This document shows positions 46,979-55,613 of a stretch of DNA of 64,000 nt, in pieces. Position 1 is the stretch's first letter. Each line of letters begins with the position of its first letter. The position numbers and the translations under genes were made by a program. The notes under the pieces were generated by a model. The model ran no database searches, was not told the origin of the DNA, and worked only from the letters and a program-made list of their open reading frames with translations. Source of the stretch: Bilophila sp964538355 (GTDB lineage Bacteria; Desulfobacterota; Desulfovibrionia; Desulfovibrionales; Desulfovibrionaceae). The DNA lies in assembly GCA_964538355.1 (NCBI GenBank), contig CAZIFC010000007.1, positions 1-64,000 of the forward strand, read 5' to 3'.

Positions 46979-47132
46979 GGCTCCCTCTTCTACAGGCGGA
47001 TTGCGGCGTTGGGACGCTTCGTGTTGCCGCCTTTCCTCCGGCACCGCACCGGAAATCTGCCTGTGACCGGGTGGTACGCCATGCTTTTGCATGAGTAAAG
47101 TGAAATATACTCATGAGTGATATAATTTTATA

Positions 47133-48068
47133 TTATGTAATAAGGCTGTTGCCCCGAGAGGATGCCCTGGATTCCGCATCCTTTTCATGAAGCAGGTACT
47201 GGATAAGGGCATTTCCGGCAGGGGAGAGCTGGTGCTTTTTGCGTGTAGCCAGAACAATGGAGCGTTCTGGGATGGGGTGCTCCGGCTGAAGCTCGAAAAT
47301 GCTTCCGGCCCGGAGGCTTGCCTCTGCGAAGCGGCGCACGGTAATCCCCACGCCAAGCCCACGTTCGACAAAGGGAACGATCAGTACCGTGGTGCCCAGC
47401 TCGAATTCAGGGGCCAGCACAATTCCGTGCGCCTGAAAGAAGCTATCCAGATAGCTGCGGGTTCCGGTGCCCTTTTCAGGGCAGACAATGGGGAGTCCGG
47501 CGATTTGGGACAGCGGGAGCACCCTGTTTTTGAGATGGAGGAACGAAGGGCCTGCAATGAAGATATCCTGAACGGAGCAGACCGGGATGATATCCAGATC
47601 TTCATTTTCTTCTCTGGATGAGAAGGTCACTCCGAGATCGATTTTGCGTTCACGCAGTGCGGCGAGGGTTTCCGGGGTTGAAGCGGTAATGGTGCTGATG
47701 CGGATTTTGGGGTAGTCTCTGTGGAACCGCGCAAGGCAGGGAAGCAAAAACGCATGCATGATCATGTCGGACGAGCCGATATGGATGCTGCCCCAATCCA
47801 GATGGAGCATGTCCCGAAGCTTTTTTTCCCCGAGGGCGATCTGTTCGCAGGCCTGTGAGGCATGCTGGTAGAGCACTTCCCCCTCGGGCGTCAGCCGCAT
47901 CCCCTTGCGGGTGCGGTAGAAGAGGGCGCATCCGAGCAGTTTTTCAAGATGGCTGATGGATTTGCTGACTGCCGGCTGGGAGAGGAAGAGCGTGCGGGCG
48001 GCCAGCGTGATGCTTCCAAGCCGTCCGACCTGATAAAAGACCCTGTAGTATTCAAGAGAAATAGTCAT
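47133..48068 (-). CDS. LysR-family transcription regulator
   Basis: A 311-residue regulator. The N-terminal winged helix (about 1-60) has ITLAARTLFLSQPAVSKSISHLEKLLGC, typical of the family, and the effector-binding domain (about 85-290) has IGSSDMIMHAFLLPCLARFHRDYP. ATG 48068 after GGGGGAAG is preferred to one 18 bases further upstream. It lies 154 bases upstream of the EamA gene, in the same direction, rather than divergent. The effector is unknown. Confidence 0.92.
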   Translation of the reverse strand: MTISLEYYRVFYQVGRLGSITLAARTLFLSQPAVSKSISHLEKLLGCALFYRTRKGMRLTPEGEVLYQHASQACEQIALGEKKLRDMLHLDWGSIHIGSSDMIMHAFLLPCLARFHRDYPKIRISTITASTPETLAALRERKIDLGVTFSSREENEDLDIIPVCSVQDIFIAGPSFLHLKNRVLPLSQIAGLPIVCPEKGTGTRSYLDSFFQAHGIVLAPEFELGTTVLIVPFVERGLGVGITVRRFAEASLRAGSIFELQPEHPIPERSIVLATRKKHQLSPAGNALIQYLLHEKDAESRASSRGNSLIT

Positions 48069-48310
48069 ACGCTTCCCCCGTGGCATCGTTTTCCTTGCAT
48101 GGCATGGAAAGAATGTGGAGGCAACCCTCTTCCCCAGCCTCGGCGTTGGCGGCCCTGTTGCGGCGCATTCTGGAAATGCCCTGCGGGAAGACGTGGTGAA
48201 GGTTTTATCTGTCTATAGATACAAGAAAAAAATACGGCTGAAAGTTTTTTTGAGATTTTTGATAAAAAAGACTTGCAAGGGAGTCCTGTTTTGTCTATAC
48301 CTCTTCCTGC

Positions 48311-48395
48311 GCCGAGGTGGTGGAATTGGTAGACACGCTATCTTGAGGTGGTAGTGGGGATTCCTGTGCGGGTTCGAGTCCCGCCCTCGGCACCA
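48311..48395 (+). tRNA. leuU: tRNA-Leu (GAG)
   Basis: An 85-base class II tRNA with a long variable arm. The acceptor GCCGAGG pairs with CCTCGGC, the anticodon stem CTATC pairs with GGTAG around loop TTGAGGT (anticodon GAG), the T-arm contains GGTTCGAGTC, and CCA is encoded. A tyrosine integrase starts 331 bases downstream, so this 3' end is a likely attachment site. Confidence 0.95.
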
Positions 48396-48401
48396 TATTT
48401 T

Positions 48402-48440
48402 AAAGCCGTTGCAGTAACATACTGCGACGGCTTTTCTTTT
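48402..48440 (+). terminator. Terminator after tRNA-Leu
   Basis: AAAGCCGTTGCAGTA pairs with TACTGCGACGGCTTT around ACA, followed by a CTTTTTT tract. It sits between the tRNA and the integrase. Confidence 0.85.
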
Positions 48441-48562
48441 TTGTTTCGAGCCGTTGCCAAAAGGGGCGAAAAAGCCCCATTTGGGCTGAAGTGTGCCAAC
48501 GTGCCGGGCCTTCACGCCGAAAATCGGCAGCCTCGAAGCCTCACGCAAGGCTATACCGAAAG

Positions 48563-48584
48563 TCTCTCTCTCTCTCTCTCTCTC
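48563..48584 (+). repeat. TC dinucleotide repeat (11 units)
   Basis: An uninterrupted run of 11 TC units between tRNA-Leu and the integrase. The rest of the 331-base gap (48396-48726) has only the tRNA terminator and no gene. Such simple repeats are prone to slippage and could change spacing in an integrase leader. Confidence 0.9.
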
Positions 48585-48726
48585 GGTCACACGTCACTAC
48601 TGTAGCACACAAAAAATAGAATAATATCAAAATATTAGTTTGATAAATATTCTTTTGAAATTCTGTTTTGGATAAGTTTTGGATAAGCATATTGCTTTCC
48701 TTGCTATTGCTCGCTACAGTTCTTTT

Positions 48727-49938
48727 ATGAGTGACGTAACTAGCAGAAAATACATAAAAACAAAGTACGAAGGCGTATTCTACCGCTGTTCGACCAAGCG
48801 CAATCCCCGTACCGGTGAGCCAGATCGCATCTACGCTTTCTGGTACGCCGACACCGAGGGCAAGGGCCATTGGAAGACCGTCGGGAGACAGAGTACGCAA
48901 TGTTCCCCCAAGGTGGCAAGAGATGAACGGGCAAAATTCCTGGCGACGTTCGGTGCGACGGGTATCAATCCCATCGAACAAGGAAAAGTGACCATCGGTC
49001 AGGCCGTAGATGGCTATGTGCACTGGGGAAGAAGCGAGGGCAAGTACGTCGATCAGCACTACAGCCAATACCGCGCCCACCTGAAGACCCAAATCCACAC
49101 CTTGCCCATTGCAGAGCTGAATCCCAATCTGCTCTCCGGCCTCAAGGCGGACTTGCTGAACACGCCCGCCGGGAACACAAAGCCCAAAAAAGCCGTGAAG
49201 GGCAACGCCAAAAAGGCCAGCACCAAAACACGCAAGTTGCTGGCTCCCCAGACCGTCAATAACATCTTCAGCTTCATGCGTTCTGCCGTCAACCACGCCA
49301 TTGCAACCAAACTCTGGATCGGCAGCAATCCGCTCTCTACGAGAGGCAGCGTCTGGAAAATGGCAAAGGTCAACAACAAGCGTTTGCGTTTCTTCACCCG
49401 TGATGAGGCAAAGGCTCTGCTGGCTGATCTGGAATTTCGGCATCATCAACTGCACGACATGGGCTTGCTCTCGCTCAAGACCGGCCTCCGCGCCACGGAG
49501 ATTTTCAAGCTGCGAGGGCAGGATGTGGACGGCAACGCCTGCGGCCTCCACATCATCCAAAAGGGAGGGACGCGCGTTTTTGTCCGTGTTTCGGCTGACA
49601 TGATCGCTATGCTGAAAGCCTATGGCCGCAAGCCGAGTGAACCCATCTTTCAGACTCCCCAAAAGAGAACTGCGTTCACCAAGACTCCTGCCTGCTTCAG
49701 GACGGCAGTGCAGAAGCTCGGCTTGGCTCCCGATGACGGGGATACCTTGTATGCGGTCACATTTCATACATTCAGACATACATTCGCCTCGTGGTTGGCG
49801 CAATCCGGCAAGGTTTCCTTAAAAGAACTCCAAGAGCTCATGCGCCACGAAGACATCGAAATGACAATGCGGTACGCACACTTATTTCCAGATCAGCCAT
49901 CTGAGAAACTTTCCATTATAGATGATCTTCTGGCTTGA
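48727..49938 (+). CDS. int: Tyrosine site-specific recombinase (integrase)
   Basis: A 403-residue phage/island-type integrase. The N-terminal region (KYEGVFYRCS, arm-binding) and core-binding domain lead to the catalytic domain, which has Arg255 (TGLRATE), a lysine near residue 279 (IIQKGGT), His347 and Arg350 (FHTFRHTF), His374 and the nucleophile Tyr383 (MRYAH). All catalytic residues are present. ATG 48727 is the best family match, but no strong ribosome binding site is seen; a TTG start at 48679 remains possible. It lies next to tRNA-Leu(GAG), the classic target, and faces an excisionase-like gene, so it belongs to an integrated island. Confidence 0.93.
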   Translation: MSDVTSRKYIKTKYEGVFYRCSTKRNPRTGEPDRIYAFWYADTEGKGHWKTVGRQSTQCSPKVARDERAKFLATFGATGINPIEQGKVTIGQAVDGYVHWGRSEGKYVDQHYSQYRAHLKTQIHTLPIAELNPNLLSGLKADLLNTPAGNTKPKKAVKGNAKKASTKTRKLLAPQTVNNIFSFMRSAVNHAIATKLWIGSNPLSTRGSVWKMAKVNNKRLRFFTRDEAKALLADLEFRHHQLHDMGLLSLKTGLRATEIFKLRGQDVDGNACGLHIIQKGGTRVFVRVSADMIAMLKAYGRKPSEPIFQTPQKRTAFTKTPACFRTAVQKLGLAPDDGDTLYAVTFHTFRHTFASWLAQSGKVSLKELQELMRHEDIEMTMRYAHLFPDQPSEKLSIIDDLLA

Positions 49939-49942
49939 CGGA

Positions 49943-50260
49943 CTATCGATCGACATAGCCAGTCGTTTTGATTTTGCCGGAGGCGACAAACTCCTCAAAC
50001 TCCGTGCGATCATAAAAAATACGCCTGCCAAACGTGATATAGGTCGGCCCGATGCCTTCCATGCGCCAGTAGGCAAGCATTTTCCTGTGGATGCCAAACT
50101 CTTTTTCAATGTCCTTTGGAGTAAGGAGCTTCTTATTTGCTGCTCCAATATCATATGAAGGAGGTATTTTTTCACACTCAGCAGCGCGGATAGCTTCTAC
50201 GATGAGTGGGAGTAACTCTTCAGGTGTGGAAAGTATGATGGTACGTCTTTCTGATTCCAT
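49943..50260 (-). CDS. Excisionase-like helix-turn-helix protein
   Basis: A 105-residue DNA-binding protein. The C-terminal half matches the excise/AlpA-like helix-turn-helix: LTPKDIEKEFGIHRKMLAYW, then GPTYITFGRRIFYDRTEFEEFV. The N-terminal part is a helix that may dimerise. AGGGA precedes the ATG. It ends four bases from the convergent integrase and may direct excision or control the element; a transcription-factor role is equally possible. The next gene upstream is the double-HTH LuxR pseudogene. Confidence 0.75.
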   Translation of the reverse strand: MESERRTIILSTPEELLPLIVEAIRAAECEKIPPSYDIGAANKKLLTPKDIEKEFGIHRKMLAYWRMEGIGPTYITFGRRIFYDRTEFEEFVASGKIKTTGYVDR

Positions 50261-50270
50261 GAGAAATCCC

Positions 50271-50679
50271 TTATGGAAGTTGTTCCGTATATGTGCCGTA
50301 ATATTTTGCGATCAACTCCAACATGGAATCGCACCCATTTGCCTGGAGCATTTTTTCCCTGTGACGTCGAACACCGCTACGAGAAATCTCAAGGCAGAGA
50401 GCAATTCGGCTGGTTCTGAATCCGGCGAGAGTGAGTTGAAAAACTTCCCTTCCTCGTCGTGTCAGTATAATGGAGTTTTTGGGAACGGCCATTCCCGCGC
50501 CTACACAGCGCATAATCTCTATCGTGCTGTGTACGGAGAGTTTTTTTCTAATGTGTGAAAGATGTAAGTTTATAATGTTATAGGATATTTCAAGTTCACA
50601 GGCTATTTTTTTTGGGCGTTAATCCTTGCATCAGCAGGACAACAATACTTTGTTCCTTTCTGGTCAGTTGTGCCAGCAT
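50271..50679 (-). pseudogene. Tandem double-HTH LuxR-type regulator, frameshifted at A8
   Basis: A full LuxR-like gene on the minus strand with a good TAGGAGAA site before ATG 50679. Frame one reads MLAQLTRKEQSIVVLLMQGLTPKK, then hits an A8 tract (T8 at 50606-50613) and stops. Removing one A restores IACELEISYNIINLHLSHIR, completing one GerE-type helix-turn-helix, and the frame continues into a second one, LTRRGREVFQLTLAGFRTSR, ending YTEQLP. The intact product would be 135 residues, two stacked DNA-binding domains without a sensor domain. As given, only the second domain could be made (from ATG 50513 or 50492). Decay, phase variation, transcriptional slippage or a sequence error are all possible. 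Confidence 0.75.
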
Positions 50680-50705
50680 AACTTCTCCTAATGATTGCTA
50701 AACCA

Positions 50706-50723
50706 ACTCAAATGGGATTGAGT
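50706..50723 (-). promoter_or_regulatory. Inverted repeat upstream of the tandem LuxR gene
   Basis: ACTCAA (50706-50711) and TTGAGT (50718-50723) form a perfect 6-base inverted repeat with a 6-base spacer, 26 bases before ATG 50679. Candidate autoregulatory operator for the double-HTH protein. Confidence 0.35.
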
Positions 50724-50812
50724 CTTGTGTAGCATGGAGAAATCAGGCCGGGCAGTGGCCAAATTATATACTTTTTACCTTTTTTGAATATTTTAAGCGG
50801 TTGAGATTCATG

Positions 50813-52042
50813 CTACCAACGATGCCCGTGGAAGTCAGATATCGTCGCCAATCTTTGTAGAACACCGCTGCTCGCTGTATCAATGCCTTTCTGGGTATAG
50901 AAATTTCCATTAACTAAGGCATGGGTCTTGAGCACACATTCAAAGTCCGTCAGCGCACGCTCTTCTGGCCCGCGCGGGCTGTTCCAGAAGGCATCCAGCG
51001 GCATTTCCGTGCTGTTCACTGCCAAGCCTGGCATGGCGTAGATGGACGTGCCCACGCAATAGACCGGCTTGCCTTGTCGCAGGGCCGAAATCCCTATGGT
51101 GGAGTTCAGAACGACCACGCCTAGACTTTTATTGATCATCTGATGCGCCTTTCCGCCTTCGAGGAAGTGCACTCGGTCGCTGATGCGGCAGGCCCTGGCG
51201 AATGAGGCAATGAAGCCCGCATAGTCGATAAGACCGTTATCCAGCGGGTGATTACGAATAAGTATATGGGTCGCCGCCGGAGCGCTTTGGGCAAAAGAAG
51301 TCAGCACACAAGCGATAGCTTCTTTCATGCCGCTATACGGGGAATAGCGCCGAACCTGTGAGTCGGCGTCAAGTTGAAGGGGAAAGAGAAAATAGGGTGC
51401 ACGAGAACGTGAAGCAGTCCGAAGGGCTTGGGCGGAACATTTCCGTCGGGCTGAGCGGCTCAGCACACGCAGGAACCAGCCCCAGACTTCGCGGCTGGCA
51501 CTTTGCGGGCGGTGTGTCTGAAAATGTCGGAACAGAGGCCAAAGAAAGATTGTGCCTGCATAATGGGCAATGGCTCTCCATGTTTTAGCTTTTTGCGAAT
51601 TGCCGACCTTGCGGGTTTCGGGCGCTATAGGACAATACGCGGCCAACGCCGCTATGCCTTCCCTGGTATCCGGCAGAGAGGAAAGGCCGTTCACACCTCC
51701 CTGTTCCATTGTTATATAGTCTGGGCGCAGATAGCCTTCCTCATAGGCCCAAACCCGGATACCCCGGATTCTGGCCAACAGAACGGCTTCGCGGTGCAGG
51801 GGACGCCAGTCTCCGAAGACATGAATATCTGTCACCTGTTCCTTGTCCATAAGTTTGGCGATCCATGCGCCCCAGACGATGGCTTTTTTTCGGAACAGGC
51901 GGGTGTGGGGCCAGGGCCAGTCCACCACGTCGCCGCCACAGCAATTGACGCGAATGACTGTATCTCCTTGTCGGGTCAACGCCTGTCCAAGCTGCTGAAA
52001 AAAAGGGCCGTGTGGCCCCTGAAGAAAAAGATGTGATTTCAT
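50813..52042 (-). CDS. kpsS: Capsule beta-Kdo transferase KpsS-like
   Basis: A 409-residue cytoplasmic/peripheral protein of the KpsS/LipB family. Group 2-type capsules are anchored on a poly-beta-Kdo linker on lyso-phosphatidylglycerol; KpsS adds the first Kdo. The N-terminus FLQGPHGPFFQQLGQAL is typical, and HVFGDWRPLHREA, AYEEGYLRPDYITME, LIRNHPLD and VVLNSTIGISALRQGKPVYC match the family's conserved blocks. The ATG overlaps the kpsC stop (ATGA). It lies in the tRNA-Leu-linked island, next to the LuxR pseudogene. Confidence 0.9.
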   Translation of the reverse strand: MKSHLFLQGPHGPFFQQLGQALTRQGDTVIRVNCCGGDVVDWPWPHTRLFRKKAIVWGAWIAKLMDKEQVTDIHVFGDWRPLHREAVLLARIRGIRVWAYEEGYLRPDYITMEQGGVNGLSSLPDTREGIAALAAYCPIAPETRKVGNSQKAKTWRAIAHYAGTIFLWPLFRHFQTHRPQSASREVWGWFLRVLSRSARRKCSAQALRTASRSRAPYFLFPLQLDADSQVRRYSPYSGMKEAIACVLTSFAQSAPAATHILIRNHPLDNGLIDYAGFIASFARACRISDRVHFLEGGKAHQMINKSLGVVVLNSTIGISALRQGKPVYCVGTSIYAMPGLAVNSTEMPLDAFWNSPRGPEERALTDFECVLKTHALVNGNFYTQKGIDTASSGVLQRLATISDFHGHRW

Positions 52043-54066
52043 CGTATGGCCTTTCTCAGGAGTCCGCGTGCGGCAGCGATAAGTCGTGCCCAGACACGTC
52101 CACGCATCTGCCCATTCGGCTGGAGCAGGCGGAAGCAGACGTCCTCCGCTCGGCAGAAGTTTTTCGTCTGCCAGTCGTAATAGGAGGGATAAAGCAGCAA
52201 GGCTCCGGCCACCAGTTCATCCAGCGTCAGGCGAGCCTTGCGGCGAGGAAAGGCTTGCCTGTCTTCCGTCAGCCCCCACCCCGCATAGAACGGCCCACCG
52301 TAGGTGAACACTTTGACGCCGCGCAGTAAGGCTTCAAAGCCCGTCTGGGAGGTCAGTGTGTGCACCTCATGAACTAAAGGCAGAAGACGGCCCATAGGAA
52401 AATCCCGTAGTATGCTGTCCGCGTAGCGTAAGGTCGTTGCGTCGGGCAATGCACCCTGCCTGTTGCCGCTCTCCACATCCGGGTGCGGTTTGTAGATGAT
52501 GAAGGCGTCAGGTCTGGCTTCACGCGCGGCACGCAGCAAATCCAGATTGGTCATGCCAAAGCCGCCACAGCGCACGGAGGCGTCGTCCTCAACCTGACCC
52601 GGCACAAGCACGATATTTTTCCCTTCTGGGAACTTTGGCGGCAGGGCTGCACCGCAGCCTGTGTTGTATTTGGTCAGCCTTTTTTCCAAAATCAGGGAGT
52701 GTATGGCGGCGGCACGTTCCAGCAGCGCGGTATGGTCGGGATGTTTCGGCATGGCGTTCAGAATATCTTCCAGCTCGCTGGGCTGAGAAGGATCGTAATA
52801 AATGCCCTTTCTATCCAGCACCAGGGAATAGGGCCAGTTGAAATCCGACCCCAGGCCGATGGAGCGGATGAAACCGTCCTCCATGCGTGTCAGTCGAACG
52901 CCCAGGTACTGACAGCAATTTTTGAGCCCTGCTGTGTATTGGGAGGCCCATACCACGACATCGCCACCATTGCCTTGTGCCCATTTGACGGCGCTCCACC
53001 AGTCCGAAAAGAACCGGATTGTCCCCGCAGTAGACTGTAAAAAAGCTCGGGCATACGGACGTTTCCACCAGGAAAAGCCGACACAGGCATGAAAGCCCTT
53101 ATTCCGTTCATTCTGGAAACGCTGGACGGCCAACAGTTCGATGCTTTCATGGATGTCGCCGCGTTCGCCGCGTATGGGATTCACATAGCGGGCGTACAGG
53201 AGATATGCCGCCGCGAAAATGTCTTCCACTGTGCGCCGTTTTGTCCTTCGTGGACAGGTAAGCCGATCGTGCGTCACACCCCACCCAGCATAGAAAGGCA
53301 TGCCGAAGCAATGAACTTCCTTGCCGAGCAGTAAGGCTTCAAAACCCATCTGCGAGGTGACGGTATACACAACATCAGCTTGAGCAAGAAGGGAAAGCGG
53401 CGAAACATCCTGCGCGATGATCACAATGCCTCTTTGCTTTGCAGCTTCCGTCAAATATCCCTGTTTTTTCCCTGCAAGCACATCGGGGTGCGTCTTGACG
53501 AACAAACGGGCGTTGGGAAACCGCATCTGCGCGTCGTCCAGCATAGCTATGAAACTCTCAGCATCAGCAAGGCCAAGCGTAACACTGGTATCCCCTTGCG
53601 TCTGATCAAGAATGAGGACCCGGGGACACGAAGCATCACCGAGCAGTGTATCGGACGCCCGTGAGGCATGATTATATTTGCTCAGATCATGACGTTTGAT
53701 AGTTTCAATGGCATGCCGGGCGGATTGCAACACCGTCTCAGTTTCCCAGCCCTCACCGTTCAGCAGATTCTCCAGATCGGAAGGTTCCGTCGCGTCGTAA
53801 TAGATGCCGGTATGATCCACAACCAACGACAAAGGCTGCGCCCCCTTGCAGCCGAGATCAAGAGAGCGCAGAAAGCCGTCCTCCAGAGCGATATAGGAGA
53901 GGTTGTGTTCCGCCGCGTAACGGCGAGCCTTCTCGGCTGTGGGCTTGTGGCCCCAGCCTGTAACACACAGAGGCTCATATCTTTTATTATAGAAATATAC
54001 CACATCCTCTAAAAATGACTCAATAAACGGTATATGACTAGTTTTATTCTGGAATAATATAATCAT
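52039..54066 (-). CDS. kpsC: Capsule beta-Kdo transferase KpsC-like
   Basis: A 675-residue protein with two homologous Kdo-transferase modules (about 15-310 and 335-660), as in KpsC, which extends the poly-Kdo linker of group 2-type capsules. Each module shows a Gly/Asp-Gly-Phe block (ALEDGFLRS and RMEDGFIRS), a D-x-x-GIYYD block, a KTHPD or KPHPD phosphate-side motif, a TSQ-GFEALL block and FYAGWG. Its stop overlaps the kpsS start. About 330 bases of AT-rich DNA lie upstream before the IS remnant, so the start of the transcription unit may have been changed. Confidence 0.93.
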   Translation of the reverse strand: MIILFQNKTSHIPFIESFLEDVVYFYNKRYEPLCVTGWGHKPTAEKARRYAAEHNLSYIALEDGFLRSLDLGCKGAQPLSLVVDHTGIYYDATEPSDLENLLNGEGWETETVLQSARHAIETIKRHDLSKYNHASRASDTLLGDASCPRVLILDQTQGDTSVTLGLADAESFIAMLDDAQMRFPNARLFVKTHPDVLAGKKQGYLTEAAKQRGIVIIAQDVSPLSLLAQADVVYTVTSQMGFEALLLGKEVHCFGMPFYAGWGVTHDRLTCPRRTKRRTVEDIFAAAYLLYARYVNPIRGERGDIHESIELLAVQRFQNERNKGFHACVGFSWWKRPYARAFLQSTAGTIRFFSDWWSAVKWAQGNGGDVVVWASQYTAGLKNCCQYLGVRLTRMEDGFIRSIGLGSDFNWPYSLVLDRKGIYYDPSQPSELEDILNAMPKHPDHTALLERAAAIHSLILEKRLTKYNTGCGAALPPKFPEGKNIVLVPGQVEDDASVRCGGFGMTNLDLLRAAREARPDAFIIYKPHPDVESGNRQGALPDATTLRYADSILRDFPMGRLLPLVHEVHTLTSQTGFEALLRGVKVFTYGGPFYAGWGLTEDRQAFPRRKARLTLDELVAGALLLYPSYYDWQTKNFCRAEDVCFRLLQPNGQMRGRVWARLIAAARGLLRKAIR

Positions 54067-54090
54067 TTTTATTTGTTGTAGGTAATCGTA

Positions 54091-54390
54091 TCAGAGTGTT
54101 GAACTATTTTGCTTTAATTCAAGATCTTTTACAGCTCTCCATTTTTGTTTTTCTTTTTCAAATACCTCTTGGTGTCTTTCCATATAAATTTTATTACGGT
54201 AAAAAAGAAAAATAAATGAAATAATAGCTATAAAAATACATATAATTATATGTTTGATATTTGATTTTGAATCATTTATGCATAAAAATAGACAAATTAT
54301 AATTAATATATAATATATAAACCACGTACTCAAATATGAATTTTCTTTTTTACAATCTTCATCTTTATATTTATCTCTATATATTGACAA
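54091..54390 (-). CDS. Possible small membrane protein, AT-rich
   Basis: A 99-residue frame beginning with TTG and encoding two hydrophobic segments (WFIYYILIIICLFL and IIICIFIAIISFIFLF) followed by a charged helical tail. Base composition is extremely AT-rich, unlike any neighbour. No start other than TTG and no clear ribosome binding site is seen; an internal ATG would lose both helices. It may be a true small membrane protein of foreign DNA or a chance frame in AT-rich sequence. It precedes kpsC on the same strand. Confidence 0.3.
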   Translation of the reverse strand: MSIYRDKYKDEDCKKENSYLSTWFIYYILIIICLFLCINDSKSNIKHIIICIFIAIISFIFLFYRNKIYMERHQEVFEKEKQKWRAVKDLELKQNSSTL

Positions 54391-54833
54391 ACGTTTTTCT
54401 CATAGAAAATTGTATTCTGAGAAATAAATAATACAGTATGATGCGCTTCTCCATATATATAATGATATATCATAGTCTAATAAGAAAAACAAAAAAATTA
54501 ATGGAATTGGAGTTAAAAAAGAAAGAGGATTGACGTGTTCGTGTGATCATAGGTATGCAAGTATGATGCTGTATATACTAAATAATGTTGTTTTTAGCTT
54601 TGATTTTGAATCAAATAAATGTTGTATTTCTTCTCTTAAAATAATATATTCTGTTTTTGCAGATTCAAAATTATATGATGTTGGCATTTGTGCTTCCTTA
54701 TCTTTGTTGGCGATTTGATAGTGTATATTAATAATAAAATAGAACTATATATCTATTATGACATATTTGCAATTTTAATCAGAGTCCATCGTCTATATAG
54801 ATTCATGAAAATTTATATCTTTAATTTTAGAGG
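54391..54833. other. AT-rich gene-free DNA
   Basis: About 440 bases of very AT-rich sequence with no gene I can support; short frames here look random. It sits between the AT-rich membrane frame and the IS remnant and probably is foreign or decayed DNA. Confidence 0.5.
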
Positions 54834-55613
54834 CTATTTCAAAATATTTCTGAGCAGAATTATGATGCAAGCCAGCTGAATAAAACAAAGATGCATCATA
54901 CAAAGCCGCTCAAATCGAGTTGCCAAGCGACGAAAGTTGTCCAGCCAAGCAAAGAAACGTTCCACCTTCCAACGATTTGAGGACAGGTCTCTATGAAAAA
55001 CGGGAGGCCTCCTGGTCTTCTCTTTGCCTTCTTCCGTTCCAGGATACTGTGCCGTATGCCCCGCATGGAGAGATACTGATGAAATTCCCTGCTATCGTAT
55101 CCCTTGTCCGCAGCAAGGCCACACGGACGGCGGCTCAAGCAACCTATCCGGATGCTTTCCGCCGCAGCAATGGCACGGGTACTGTCGTGATATCGCCTAT
55201 CAGACAGCACCACAGCAAGAGGCAATCCGTTCCCGTCTACAACGGCATGGCACTTACTGGTTGAGCCTCCACAGGTTCTGCCAACCCGTTGCCCCCCCTT
55301 TTTGCCCGCACAAACGAGCCATTCAGAGCACACTTTTCGAGATCAAGTTTTCCCTTGAATTCCAGTTCAAAAAGAAGCAATACGGGCAAAGGTTCCATCC
55401 TGTGTCCATCGCCTATGTCTTCGCCATGCCGTGGCATAACTGCCATATTCTCGCGGAAGATCGGCCCATCGACATCCCGTTGTCAAACAAAGAGAATCGC
55501 TTCGATGGTCTCTTGTCATCGGCAGGAGGGCGGCCAGTGGCGGCCCTACCCGAGAGATGCGGCTGAATTTTCGACCACTGCTTCTTGTTCAGACGAATTC
55601 GAGACATAACCAT
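54834..55613 (-). pseudogene. Decayed IS5-type transposase
   Basis: A DDE transposase broken in several places. In order on the minus strand: MSRIRLNKKQWSKIQPHLSG (start near 55607), then a shifted frame IEAILFV, another shifted frame LTTGCRWADLPREYGSYATAW, internal stops near 55385 and 55370, an open stretch with CHAVVDGNGLPLAVVLSD and GLAADKGYDSREF, and after a further shift RWKVERFFAWLDNFRRLATRF up to a stop at 54834-54836. These are typical IS5-family blocks. At least four frame disruptions show that it cannot make transposase. The terminal inverted repeats are not certain: AGAGGCTATTT (54828-54838) weakly matches AACCATCCTCT (55608-55618). Confidence 0.85.

Noticed and set aside
54530..54879. 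Two short frames (62 and 63 residues) in AT-rich DNA
   Set aside because: No ribosome binding sites, random hydrophobic composition, frames broken quickly; expected by chance in such AT-rich sequence.
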